Below, one piece after another: positions 31,308 through 41,778 of a DNA stretch of 64,000 nucleotides (positions are counted from its first letter, which is position 1; each line of letters opens with the position of its first letter). The stretch is taken from positions 6,510,001 to 6,574,000 of the forward strand of contig NC_016472.1 in the NCBI RefSeq assembly GCF_000226095.1, written 5' to 3'. The notes beneath the pieces were generated by a model. That model saw nothing but the letters and a program-made list of their open reading frames with translations. It had not been told where the DNA came from and did not search any database. Made by a program: the position numbers and the translations under genes. Source of the stretch: Thermothelomyces thermophilus ATCC 42464 (taxonomy: Eukaryota; Ascomycota; Sordariomycetes; Sordariales; Chaetomiaceae).

Positions 31308-32167
31308 TTGCCTGGAGGTATCAGACCTGCTGCAGTGCCCAAGATCGAGAATCTTGTCATTGCGATCTGGTCCCGACTTGATTCCAGCTGTTTTCCCTGA
31401 TGTAATTTGGAGCGGGTGTATTTCGTGTCTCGGAAGAGCAGCGGCGCGAGTACGTAATTTGTTTTCTAAAAAAGGAATCAAAAGAAAAGAGGCACTTCAG
31501 CTAGAAAGCGGCCGTTTGAAACGGATCATGACGACTTGCGGAGACTGAGAAGAGGGTGTGAGTCCTGTGTAAATGGGAGGAGAGAGAGAACGAAAATGGC
31601 CGACACTTGTGACGGGTGGTTTAAGTACGACCAAAGCCCATGAATTCGTTCTAACAAAATGTCTCGAAGTTCTCACGAGAGGAGACGAAGGTAACTTGCA
31701 ACGATTAGTGGCATGACTTTCAACTCCAGTCTGGACAGTGTCCTCCGCAGACGAAAGAAGACAGCAACCCAAGAGCCGTTAATAATTGGGGTCAGTGGGA
31801 TGTCAACTGACTTGATTTTCCCCGGACCCTCCGAGTTGCGAGGGAGGATCGGCCAATCGGCGGCATGGTGGCTTCCAATTTAGGACGCAGCTTCGGACAA
31901 AGGGGGGAGGAGGGGCGCCCCATTATCGATAAAGTGCCTCAAAGCCGCGAGCACCCATGCTTTCCTCCACACGGCCGTTCGTAGCGTCCAGAAACACCGG
32001 GATGAGTTCTACAATGTAATTTTGAGCATTCCCTATTTTATAAGCCTTGGAGCGCACACGCGACCTGCCCGAGCCCGAAAATACCCACTCCAATGGACAT
32101 TCCTATGAAGCCCCCTTGAATTACCTTGACCTATCCGCCCGCTTCCGACGGGCCGCAGCGATTGACT
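31308..32167. other. Intergenic region upstream of pantothenate kinase
   Basis: No gene or notable element seen between the RGS gene and pantothenate kinase, both on the plus strand. Confidence 0.4.
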
Positions 32168-33922
32168 ATGCCGAGCGAAGTCGACCAAGCCGAACCCCCG
32201 CAGCGGCCGCTTCCGGAAGAGGCCCGGGAGCAGCGCCGACATCAGCCAGAGAACAGTGCCGGGCCGCTCCCACCCACCGGTCGCCCACGCACCGCGACGG
32301 CCGACACCGCCGTGATTGACGAGACGTTGAGCCACCCGGGCTCGGTTTGTATCAATGTCAAGGGCGCCTTCATCGTCGACCAGGACACGGCGACCCCCAC
32401 AACTCCCGATGGCCGCAGCGGATCTCCCGGCCGCCACGAAACGAAGGACATCCGGCTGCCCAACCACACAGCCGTGGTGAGCCATATCGCAGTTGATGTA
32501 CGAAGCCCGTTTCAGCAACTCCCCGATCCCTGTTGTTCACTATTCTTCTTTTCTTTTTTCCTTTATTTTTTATTCTTCCATCGTTAGGCCGTTATGATGT
32601 CATTTGTGCTTGCTTATACCACCGCCCCGGGACTCGGCTAACCTTCAGCCTTTTCGCAGATTGGCGGCTCTCTTGCCAAGCTTGTCTATTTCTCGCGCGA
32701 GGCGCACTCGACCGAGCTTGGTGGACGGCTGAATTTTGCCAGTTTCGAAACAGAACGCATCGATGAGTGCATTGAGTTCATGCGCCAGCTCAGGGACAAG
32801 CACCTGGAACTCAATGGCGGCAGCGATGAGAGCGGCTCCTCCAAGCGGCCGGCTAGCGAGTTGTGTGTGATGGCAACGGGTGGAGGGGCGTACAAGTACT
32901 ACGACAAGATCCGTGACGTGCTCGGAGTGGACGTGCTGAGGGAGGATGAGATGGAGTGCCTGATTATCGGCCTCGACTTCTTCATCAACGAGATTCCTCG
33001 CGAGGTCTTCACCTACTCCGAAGCCGACCCCATGCATTTTGTCGAGCCCTCGGAGAACGTCTACCCCTATTTACTCGTTAACATCGGCTCGGGCGTGTCC
33101 TTCCTCAAAGTGTCTGGCCCGCGCGAGTACCAGCGGGTGGGCGGTACATCCCTAGGCGGTGGCACTCTTTGGGGTCTGCTCAGTCTGCTGACGGGGGCGC
33201 GTACCTTTGATGAGATGCTAGAGCTCGCCTCCCAAGGGGATAACACCAGGGTCGACATGCTCGTCGGCGACATTTACGGCACCGACTACAGCAAGATTGG
33301 GCTCAAGAGCACGACCATCGCTAGTTCCTTTGGCAAAGTCTTCCGGAAGAAGCGGCAAGCGGAACAGGCAGCCGAGGATAGCGGCGGTCAGCGGCACAAA
33401 AACTACCGGCACAACCATCCGGATCACAATCCCTCCTCTCCCTCAGAAGAACATGGGAGGACGACTCCTTCCCCGGAAACCACCCATGACGAGTCCCGCC
33501 CCTTCAACGCCGCCGACATCTCCGTGTCCCTCCTGTATGCCATCTCCAACAACATCGGCCAGATCGCATTCTTGCAATCACAGATCCACGGCCTCTCCCA
33601 CATCTACTTTGGCGGCTCCTTCATTCGTGGCCACCCGCAGACCATGAACACGCTCAGCTACGCCATCAAGTTCTGGTCGCGCGGCGCCAAGCAGGCTTAC
33701 TTCCTGCGCCACGAGGGATACCTCGGAGCCGTGGGCGCGTTCCTCAAGCGGCAGCCCCGGAACTGGGGCCGGAGGGGCAGCTTCGAGGAGGTGGCTGCAC
33801 CGTTGGAGTTGAGGCTGAAGGCCGAGAGGGGGAGGGCGGCCGAGTGGTCCGATGCGGCTGGTCCTGCCCAAGGTGATGTTCCCGGGAGTTTAAATGGCAA
33901 AGGATCTGAGGCGGTAGAGTAG
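32168..33922 (+). CDS. CAB1: Pantothenate kinase (eukaryotic type II)
   Basis: Phosphorylates pantothenate, the first and rate-setting step of coenzyme A synthesis, in the cytosol. Exons 32168-32497 and 32660-33922 give 530 aa. Visible motifs: the ATP-binding start DIGGSLAKLVYF (split by the intron after Asp), ATGGGAYKYYDKI, the glycine-rich SGVSFLKVSG and GGTSLGGGTLWGLLSLLTG, and the C-terminal FGGSFIRGHPQTMNTLSYAI. About 90 N-terminal residues and a segment near residues 335-380 are hydrophilic and disordered. The intron has donor GTACGA and acceptor TTCGCAG. ATG 32168 is the first in-frame methionine; the open frame extends further upstream without one. Confidence 0.93.
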
Positions 33923-34725
33923 CCTGAGCTTGCTGACCTTTGAGGGAAGCTTCTCCTCGTTGATATCCGGGTTTTCTTCTCTCTCTCTCTCTTTTTTTTT
34001 CCTCTTTTTATTGTTATGAAAACAACCCTAGCGAGCATGGCGTGTTAAGCTGATATCCTTTGTGAGATAGCGGAGTTTGGACAGCAGGAAGTTTTCTCCT
34101 GCCTGATATACGGCGATGGGTGTCTTCCGGGCCGCAAACGATAGACTTAGAAGACAGTGGAGGTAGCAGTATTATCCATCCGACTGGGCCATCAGTTCCC
34201 GGGTCGCTTCCTTGTTGAGGATGTGAGCCATCTCCATAACAGCCATCTATTTTTTGACCCATCGACTTTCTGTTGGACTCTCTTTTCGGGGCAAAGCTGG
34301 TTTTAAGGAAAAGACGGTGCATATCTCTTGGTGTCTACCTTCTCTTCGTAGATGTTGTGGTTCTCTGAGCACCGACCGACCGAACGAACCCCTTCCCACT
34401 CTATATAAGAACCCTTGCAGTGTCCTGCAAACACGGAGTAAGCTGCGCTTACTGAACCCCATGATTACACCCAAACAAGCTGCCGGTTGTTGTACACAGT
34501 TAGGGCCGATGGGTGACACAGGCCGCCTCTCCATCCCGCATCCCCTTTCTCGGACCTGGCTCCGCCTCTCCTGTCATTTCTCGGGGCATCCTGACCACCC
34601 CGCACTTTGTCTGTTGAGTCGGTTGAGCGATCCACGGCGACGAACTCCCCAACCATGAACAGAGAAACTCCTTTTTTGTTTTTGTCTCTCACACAATCAT
34701 CCCAACTCAACGAAGGTCTCCCCAT
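33923..34725. other. Convergent intergenic region
   Basis: Between pantothenate kinase (+) and the pyruvate carrier (-). It has a CT-then-T tract at about 33976-34002 and a CGAC tetranucleotide cluster near 34372-34390. Confidence 0.4.
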
Positions 34726-35503
34726 CTAGGACTTGGCAACAGCCGCCTCCTTGGCCTCCTCGACCTTCTGGGGCAGGCGCTTTTGCGACTGGTGCCAGAT
34801 ACCGATGCGGGTGACTTGGACGACGCCGACACAACCGAGGAAGAAGTTGACGGCCGCGAGGCTGCGTAGCATCGCATAGTGTTAGTACGTCCGTCGTACA
34901 TCCACGGGAAAGGGAGAAAAAAAAAAAAAGAAGCGTGACAACCACCGAGCAGAGGCTGCCAATTGAAGAAGGAGGGGTCAGAACGGGGAGAGAGGGGAAG
35001 AGTAAACATACAGGTAGTTCTTGGGCTTGATGATCAGGCACCACCGGGTCCAGATCAGGCCGGTGCAGGTCAGCGCGATGTTCTGCGTGAGCGAGAGCTT
35101 CTCGGCCGGGCGGGTGAAGTCGGAGATGCCGGCGATGACGAGAGCCCACTTCATGATGGGGGCCCTGTCCGTTCCGACCAGCAGTGGTTAGCGATCTCAT
35201 GTCTGCTTTGCGTGTGCGGTGTCTCTAGAGACAGAGGGGTGGAAAGATGGGAGGAGAAGGGCGTTGGGGCGCGCGGTTGGGGGGGGGGAGGGGTTAGGAA
35301 GGCGCGTACCAGAAGTGCACCGTCTTCAGTCCCACGGGGCTGTTCCACATGCGCTTAACCCACGACTCGGTCGTGGCGCCGGCCGTCGTGCTCTGGAAGC
35401 GAGCGCGACCGGCCTGGTGCTGCTGCAGCTTGGGGCGGAAGAAGAACGGGCGGGCGCGAAAGGCCGGCCGGGCCGCGCGGAAGATGCTGCTTGTCGGCGA
35501 CAT
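34726..35503 (-). CDS. MPC2: Mitochondrial pyruvate carrier subunit (MPC2/3 type)
   Basis: Subunit of the inner-membrane pyruvate importer. Exons 35503-35310, 35164-35012 and 34861-34726 give 160 aa. The N terminus is a Arg/Phe-rich mitochondrial presequence (MSPTSSIFRAARPAFRARPF). The core reads FWAPIMKWALVIAGISDFTRP, LSLTQNIALTCTGLIWTRWC, IIKPKNYLLAAVNFFLG and VGVVQVTRI, the MPC family signature with three hydrophobic stretches. Introns are 145 and 150 nt; the second has a perfect ACTAAC branch site and a poly-T tract on the gene strand. The gene is divergent from the complex I B8 gene. Confidence 0.94.
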
Positions 35504-36425
35504 GGCGATTTGACTGTTGATGGTCTGGGATAACTACGAGCAAAGTCGTCGTTCCGAGCCGAAGAACTGGTCTCGGTCTCGTGATGGATTTGCGCGACGG
35601 CGCTCCGAAGGTGGCGGGTCGGCGACTTTCAGATATGAGGGAGGCGGACTCCGATCGTCGGACAAGTTGGCGAACCGGAATGTACAGCGTTGCTTCAGCG
35701 GGATGGGGAAAAAAAGGCTTTGGACAGCAAGTTAGTTCGTGGTCGGTGACATAATCACTATCCGTGAGAGCATGCGAAACATACAATGAGTGGAGAGTTT
35801 GGGAAGCTGTGCTCCGAAGTGCCTACTGCAAGCGCGTGGAAATTCTTAAATCGCACCGACAAGGATGGCTTCAATACCAAGTCCACGTTCGGTGATAGCA
35901 GCCCGCAATCTTGGTTGACGCTCGGACGCGTCGGGTTGTTGGGGATTCCGGGGGGGAAAACTTCATGTTTGCGGCCCACATTACTTGACATGGAAAGAGT
36001 TAGTGCGGTACTTGAGAGAGGTCTTATCCCGGATCAGAAGCACAGCATGACTATGAAACCGATGACTTCAATTTGTCAAAACTAGGTCATTTATGAGTAT
36101 TCTAAGGGAATAACAAGTATATTTTTTTCTCAGTCAACCCGGAGTTATTATGTGGTGCTGGAGGGATGGCCTCAACGAATCCTGTAGAAGTAAGTCACTA
36201 ACTTGTCAGATTCGGGGCCAAGATACGGATACGTATTCGTGCAGAAGTGCGGAAGACCTTGTCATATTGTTGGAGAGTCAGCCTCGTGCAGTCAAGCCCC
36301 ATTTTCACCAGCCTCATTTGCAGCGCGATCAGGAAAGCCCGCTTCCGCTTGCCTCGGGTCCAGAACGTCGACGACCCAATTGACCACCGAATCCACGCCG
36401 GCCAGTCCGTCGACATACCGCTAAG
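35504..36425. promoter_or_regulatory. Divergent promoter between two mitochondrial genes
   Basis: About 0.9 kb between the pyruvate carrier (-) and complex I B8 (+). I see no gene; a shared upstream region for two nuclear genes of mitochondrial proteins is noted, with no specific motif resolved. Confidence 0.45.
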
Positions 36426-36887
36426 ATGTCGGGCAGATATGCTTTCGCCAAGGGTCTGAAGGAGCTGCGGTTCCTCTTTTGCCAAACCGGCGAACACAGC
36501 TCCGCGACGAGGTGCGTCACGGGCGCTCACAACTTCTCCCCTCCTCGAGCAAAGATGCTAACAGCTGTTTTTCGGCGCAGGTCCTTCCTCACGCGAGCTT
36601 ACCCGATCATGAAGAAGAACAACCCGACGATTCCCATCATGCTGCGGGAAGCTCAGGGCACCCTTCCCCGGGTCTATGCGCGATACGGTCCGTCGACAAG
36701 TTGCTTCCGCGATGAGCCGTGGGACTTGCTTGCTAACAATTGAGGCAGAGTTTGGAAAGGAGAAGAGCGAGTCGTTGGAAGGTATGACAGAAGTTCTCGG
36801 TCGATCAGCACATGGGCTAACTGCGGCACCCCAGGTCTTACCGACAAGCAGATCGAGGAGACGGTCACGAAGCTCGTCAAGGAATGA
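36426..36887 (+). CDS. nuo-10.5: NADH:ubiquinone oxidoreductase B8 / 10.5 kDa subunit (NDUFA2)
   Basis: Accessory subunit of complex I with a thioredoxin-like fold, peripheral arm. Exons 36426-36511, 36581-36687, 36749-36781 and 36835-36887 give 92 aa, close to 10.5 kDa. Family features: MSGRYAFAKGLKELRFLFCQ, SFLTRAYPIMKKNNP, IMLREAQGTLPRVYARYEFG and the helix TDKQIEETVTKLVKE. Introns are 69, 61, 67-nt class or shorter (69, 61 and 53 nt), each with a CTAAC-type branch. Exon 3 is only 33 nt, so the gene is easily mispredicted from open frames. Confidence 0.94.
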
Positions 36888-37555
36888 GATGGAAAATTTC
36901 CGAGGTCAATGAAAAAGAAAAAAAAAAAAGGAGCGACCTGGTCGAGGCATTCATTCCTGCGAGCATAGCGCCGTATTCATAGGATCGAGACGCTGTACAT
37001 ATACCTACCACACCAACACTGCGCCCATCTGCCCGATTCAGTGCTTCGCCGCTGCACTTCTCCTTACCCAAGAGGCCCATCTCGAAGCCAGAAGCGCTAG
37101 TGACTGGCCAATGACGGGTCATTAAGCTTCTTAGCGCTGCCCTTTTTTTTTTTTCGAGTCTCTCCGCAGCCTGAGGGAGAATTGGCCATGCGCTTGAACG
37201 GTGGCGCTCAGTATACAGTATGGAAGGCAACGGGGACCCATTTGCATGCGTCCCGGAAACCATAAACTTTGGAAAGCCATGTTCTTGCTCGGATGAACAA
37301 GGTCAAAGTGATTTGGTCAAGGAATGTTGGGAGTCGGACGAACATGTTTGCTCAAGCAGCCACAAGGTTCGGATCCCGCTTGACCCTAACCCTGGCATTT
37401 GTGGCTTCAACGGTGAAAAGGGGGCGACCGAAGTGGGCGCTAAGGTCTCGTGAACGGCGAGGGTCCCCGCCGCCCCGTAATATCCGCAGGCAAATCTCAT
37501 CAGCATTGTAAATCTTTGCCTTTGTTCACCTACTAGTACGTCCCGCTGATTCACG
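36888..37555. promoter_or_regulatory. Intergenic region with telobox-like site
   Basis: CCCTAACCC lies at about 37384-37392, some 165 nt before the next ATG. T and A tracts lie near 37142-37154 and 36911-36930. Confidence 0.45.
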
Positions 37556-37906
37556 ATGGCGAAGCTCTTTCGAAGCCGACACTCTGCTCTCAAGCCGCCC
37601 TTTGACTTTGACCAGTCGGCGTACTTGTCGCTCCTTGACCCGGCTGCCTCGGTCCAAGAACAGCCCCGGGAGCAATCCAGGGGCAAGATCGCTGACCCTC
37701 CGTCGAGGCCATGGATGGCCGCTGCGGAAAGCCGATCGTCCTGGGCTGCTGAACGGCTGCCGACGCGGAAGCTGGTTAAGGATATGAACGGGTCCGGCCC
37801 GCCCTCATCCTCTTTCGAACTCTCTGATAGCGACGCGGACAAAGAGAAGGGCATCGTCCGCCGACAGCTGTCAAAGTTGAAGGAGCTCTACCGGAGAGAA
37901 AAGTAA
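37556..37906 (+). CDS. Small hypothetical protein, single exon
   Basis: A 116-residue hydrophilic protein from ATG 37556 to TAA 37904-37906. It opens MAKLFRSRHSALKPPFDFDQ, has no membrane segment, and ends with a charged helix GIVRRQLSKLKELYRREK after an acidic Asp/Ser patch (SDSDADKEK). I do not recognise a family. Clean start context, a good length for an isolated plus-strand frame and ordinary codon use make it a credible gene; a telobox-like site lies upstream. Confidence 0.55.
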   Translation: MAKLFRSRHSALKPPFDFDQSAYLSLLDPAASVQEQPREQSRGKIADPPSRPWMAAAESRSSWAAERLPTRKLVKDMNGSGPPSSSFELSDSDADKEKGIVRRQLSKLKELYRREK

Positions 37907-38483
37907 AGGTGACGATGGGAGGATGCCCGCGGCATCCAACGTCATCGTGTAGTGAGTGGTTGGGGGGGGACCCTTTGACACGGCGGTGTTACGTTACCCC
38001 GCCAGACCCTGGTGAACTTCAAGCAGGCGATGCGCAACTCGCCGGGTGCTCGAATACTTGACAGTTTCTTATTTGATCCCGGTATGTTGCTGTTATCTGG
38101 TCAGATCCTCAGATCCCGGTATAACACATAAAACCGGGAAGTCTGGGCTTGCTGCCCACGCCACTCTTTCAGACACCGGAAGCGAGGTAAATAAAGATGG
38201 TTTCGGAACCGCGCGGCGATACCCTGCCAAGACGGCCCCGCAGTCTAACTGCCGAACCGAGGAGTGTCCGCCTGGGCAGGATTTATTGCCGACCACCCGT
38301 CCGTCCGTCTTCTCCGAGACATCGGCCACCCGCATCCGAGAAGACAACCGCCGACCGGCCCGTTTTTTCCCGTGAGATTGCTTACTTGCTTTGGGAGGAA
38401 CAGCAACTGAGGACTTTCTTTACTGCCCACCTGTTGTCCCCCCATAACATCGTCTGCCCGACACCCAACCCTCACCCCCTCCG
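37907..38483. other. Intergenic region upstream of the hydrolase
   Basis: No gene seen; a short G run lies near 37963-37970. Confidence 0.35.
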
Positions 38484-39893
38484 ATGCCAGCCTGGGCCCT
38501 CGCCCTCCGTTCCCAGTCGTCGGCAGGAGGTGGAGGCGGATGCGGGGGGGAAGCCGCCTTATACCTCGCCCTGGGCGCGGCCTTCGGCATCTCGACGTGC
38601 CTCCTCGCCAACACCCTCCTCGGCTTCTCCTTTGCTTCCTCCTCCTCCCCGCCGCCGTCAACGACCTCTCCCGCCAGCCACAAACCCGCCATCCCTTCCC
38701 CCCTCAGAACACACCTCCCAACCTTGGCCCCAGCCGCCGTCGCCGCCCTCCCCTACCCCCCGGACGTGCTCCCGGGCGGCCGGGCCGTCGCCACCCCGTA
38801 CGGCACGATCCAGGTGTTCGAGTGGGGCCCCCCGCGCGGCGAGAAGGTGCTGCTGCTGCACGGCATCAGCACGCCGTGCGTGGCGCTGGGCGGCCTGGCC
38901 GAGGCGCTCGTCGCGCGCGGGTACCGCGTCATGCTGTTCGACCTCTTCGGGCGCGGCTACTCGGACGCGCCCGCCGACCTGCCCTACGACCTGCGCCTGT
39001 ACACCACCCAGGTCCTGCTGGCGCTGGCGAGCTCGCCGCTGGCCTGGACGGGGACGGGGACGGGGACGAGCAGCGCCGCCACAGACGATGACGGGGGGGC
39101 GAGTAATGCCGGATTTCACCTGGTCGGGTACTCGCTGGGCGGCGGGCTCGCAGTGTCCTTTGCGCGCTACTTCGCCGGCATGCTGAAGTCGGTCGTCGTG
39201 ATCGCCGGAGGCGGGCTCATCCGCGGCGAGCACGTGGGGTGGAGGAGCCGGGTGCTGTACTCGGCGGCAACGGCGAGGTGGGTGCCCGACGGGCTGGTGA
39301 GGTGGTTCGTGAGGAGGCGGTTGATGCCCCGTAGGACTGGCGCGGAGGGCGGGCAGGGGCAGGGGCAGGACGGCGCGGTCACGGAGACGGAGATGGCCAA
39401 GGAGGTGGTGGAGGTAAAGGGACGCCACAAGAACAGCGACGCGAGCGGGGGCCGGTCGTTCGACAACGCGGTGCTCCTGGCGCGGCGGCCGGAGCACACC
39501 GTCTCGTCGGTCATGGAGTGGCAGCTACGGCATCACGACGGGTTCATCCCCGCGTTCGTGAGCAGCATCCGGCACGCGCCCATCTACGACCAAAAGGAGG
39601 ACTGGCTCGCGCTGGGGCAGATGCTGGCCGAGAGGAGGGAGAAGCAGGGCTGGGAGGACGACGCGGCCGACCGGTCGCCGGGGCCCGGGCTCAGCGGAGG
39701 CAAGATCCTGCTGGTGCTGGGGGCATCCGACCCGGTCATCGTGAAGGAGGAGCTGATCCATGACGCCACCGCCGTTCTGGGCGAGGACGGGTTCGAGGCG
39801 GTGGTGCTGGACGCCGGTCACGAGCTCGTCATGACCAAGGCCGACGAAGTGGCAGCCGTGATGACGAATTTCTGGGAAAGAACTACAAAATGA
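38484..39893 (+). CDS. Alpha/beta hydrolase with N-terminal membrane anchor
   Basis: Serine hydrolase of the alpha/beta fold, 469 aa in a single exon. One hydrophobic segment (AALYLALGAAFGISTCLL, about residues 24-42) is followed by a Ser/Pro linker and then the fold: VLLLHGIST (oxyanion region), VMLFDLFGRGYSD, the nucleophile elbow GYSLGGG, a late acid in LVLGASDPVI and the catalytic histidine in VVLDAGHELV. The order Ser-Asp-His is complete, so it should be active. Substrate is unknown; membrane anchoring suggests a lipid or ester. A Gly/Thr tandem (GTGTGTG) and a Gly/Gln loop sit between core elements. Third positions are extremely G/C-rich, so all frames look open here; this one carries the motifs. 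Confidence 0.88.
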   Translation: MPAWALALRSQSSAGGGGGCGGEAALYLALGAAFGISTCLLANTLLGFSFASSSSPPPSTTSPASHKPAIPSPLRTHLPTLAPAAVAALPYPPDVLPGGRAVATPYGTIQVFEWGPPRGEKVLLLHGISTPCVALGGLAEALVARGYRVMLFDLFGRGYSDAPADLPYDLRLYTTQVLLALASSPLAWTGTGTGTSSAATDDDGGASNAGFHLVGYSLGGGLAVSFARYFAGMLKSVVVIAGGGLIRGEHVGWRSRVLYSAATARWVPDGLVRWFVRRRLMPRRTGAEGGQGQGQDGAVTETEMAKEVVEVKGRHKNSDASGGRSFDNAVLLARRPEHTVSSVMEWQLRHHDGFIPAFVSSIRHAPIYDQKEDWLALGQMLAERREKQGWEDDAADRSPGPGLSGGKILLVLGASDPVIVKEELIHDATAVLGEDGFEAVVLDAGHELVMTKADEVAAVMTNFWERTTK

Positions 39894-40635
39894 GAGAGAA
39901 CTCGAGAGAGAAAAACTGGTTTTCTTGAATCTGTAGATAGAGGGGTTAGACGTGGCATAGAAATGAACATCACCGCTTTCGAGCTGGCATCGGTTTTTTT
40001 TTTTTTTTTTTTTTGCTGGGAGAATTCACAGATCCAGGACGGGTATCACTTTCAAGATGATGATGATCGAAATCAATCGAAGTCAAGACTTCTTATAGCA
40101 GTTGAATGGAGGGGGTTCTCAATCACGCGGGGTCCCGCCTTTGCTGGAAACTTGGTTCCGATAGCAACTTCCGCCCTGCAGATGCACTGAAGGGTACCTA
40201 TTCGGCCACTGTAAGATCCGATTGGCCGCCCTAAGCGTGGGTGCAACCCACCACCCGCAAGGCTGAAAGAACTTCACAGCGATAAGGTTACTGGTGCCCA
40301 TACATCCTCTGCCAAAACTTGCCTGCTCGGCCTCCATTTGACGAGCGACCAACCGACCGATCTACCGACCGACCGATTGCCCGACCAATTAAGCGCACCT
40401 GGTCGCAGGACAGGTCCGGGGAACGGCTTGACTCAAACAACAAACGACCCTCCAACAGAGATAAGGAAAAAAAAAAAAAAAACGCCGTAACGCCCAGGGC
40501 TCGCGCGCATAAAGCACATCGCACCCCTCAAGTTTCTTTCGCAAAGCAAGAAAAGAAGAAAAAGAAGGATAAGACAATAAGAAACAAGAGGGAGGACAGG
40601 AAAACAAAGCGAAACGAGACGACTCGAGAGAAAAG
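39894..40635. promoter_or_regulatory. Upstream region of RRP43 with homopolymers and CCGA repeat
   Basis: It has a T tract of about 21 at 39994-40014, a CCGA/GACC tetranucleotide repeat at about 40346-40386, an A tract near 40466-40482 and an A/G-rich leader directly before the ATG. Confidence 0.5.
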
Positions 40636-41778
40636 ATGACAGCCCCGACGGTAAAACTCCCCGCCCCGCTCTTCGCCAAGCTCTCGCCGCACCCCTTCCT
40701 CCTGCGCAACCTCACCTCCGCCGCCGGCCCGGACCGCCCGCCCGCCCGCACCAACGGCCGCAGCACCCAGGAGACCCGCCCGCTGCTCGTAAAGTCCTCG
40801 TCGCTCTCCCACGCCCACGGCAGCGCGCTCGTCCGCCTCGGCGACACCACCGTCCTGTGCGGCGTCCGCGGCGAGCTGCTGCCCGTCGACCGCATCCCCG
40901 GGTTCAGGCCCGTCCCCGCGGAGGAGAGGAGGAGGGCGGCGGGCGACGACCGCGACCGCGACCGCGACGGGGACGGCGACGGCAGTGGTGTGGGGAGGGG
41001 CGAGCTCAAGGACTACGACCTGCTCGTGCCTAACATCGAGCTGGCCACGGGCTCGGCGCCCCAGTTCCTGCCCGGCGCCCCGCCGACCGTCCTCGCGCAG
41101 ACCTTGTCCACCCGGCTGTACTCGCTGCTGCACTCGACCGGCCTGGTCGGCGTGAGGGATCTGAGGGTCTGGTCTACCCCCGGGTCAGGGCCGCAGCAGC
41201 AGAAGGGAGAGGATGTCAGGATGGGCGGGGCGGAGGAAGAGGGGGGGGGGCGAGAAGACGGAGACGTGGAGAAGGAAGAGGAGGAGGAGGAGGAGGAGGA
41301 GGACAGGGTGGTTGCCTACTGGGTGCTGTACATCGACCTTCTCTTCGTGTCCTTTGACGGGAACCCGTTCGACGCGGCTTGGGCGGCGGTCGTGGCGGCG
41401 TTGAGGGATACCAGTCTGCCGGTCGCGAGGTGGGATCCGGAGCGGGAGATGGTGGTGTGCTCGCGCACCGAGAAGAGGAAGCTCAACGTGACCGGTCTGC
41501 CGGTGGCGTGCACCGCCGCCGTTTTCGAGGAGAAGGACTTGGGCGAGGTCGGGACCGGCACTGCCGAAGGCAGGCATTGGTTGCTCCTGGATCCGGATCG
41601 GCTGGAGGAGAGCCTATGCCGCGAAACGATCACAATGGTGGTGGACTGCAGCGATGGGGAGACGAGGATCAAGAGCATCGAGAAGCAAGGCGGCACAACA
41701 ATCGGGAGGGAGCTGATACGCGGCTTTGCGGGGATTGCGGGAAAGAGATGGGAGGAGGTCAAGGACGCCATGAACTGA
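40636..41778 (+). CDS. RRP43: Exosome core subunit RRP43 (EXOSC8), RNase PH fold
   Basis: Ring subunit of the nuclear and cytoplasmic RNA exosome; RNase PH fold without its own catalysis. Single exon, 380 aa. Seen: RSTQETRPLLVK, GSALVRLGDTTVLCGVRGEL (strand pair of the fold), YDLLVPNIELATG, LYSLLHSTGLV, VLYIDLLFVSFDGNPFDAAW and the C-terminal DCSDGETRIKSIEKQGG. Two low-complexity inserts interrupt it: an Arg/Asp-rich loop near residues 96-117 and an acidic Glu-rich loop near 191-222, the latter from a GAG/GGA microsatellite. Both fall between core strands and are probably surface loops. Confidence 0.92.
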   Translation: MTAPTVKLPAPLFAKLSPHPFLLRNLTSAAGPDRPPARTNGRSTQETRPLLVKSSSLSHAHGSALVRLGDTTVLCGVRGELLPVDRIPGFRPVPAEERRRAAGDDRDRDRDGDGDGSGVGRGELKDYDLLVPNIELATGSAPQFLPGAPPTVLAQTLSTRLYSLLHSTGLVGVRDLRVWSTPGSGPQQQKGEDVRMGGAEEEGGGREDGDVEKEEEEEEEEEDRVVAYWVLYIDLLFVSFDGNPFDAAWAAVVAALRDTSLPVARWDPEREMVVCSRTEKRKLNVTGLPVACTAAVFEEKDLGEVGTGTAEGRHWLLLDPDRLEESLCRETITMVVDCSDGETRIKSIEKQGGTTIGRELIRGFAGIAGKRWEEVKDAMN

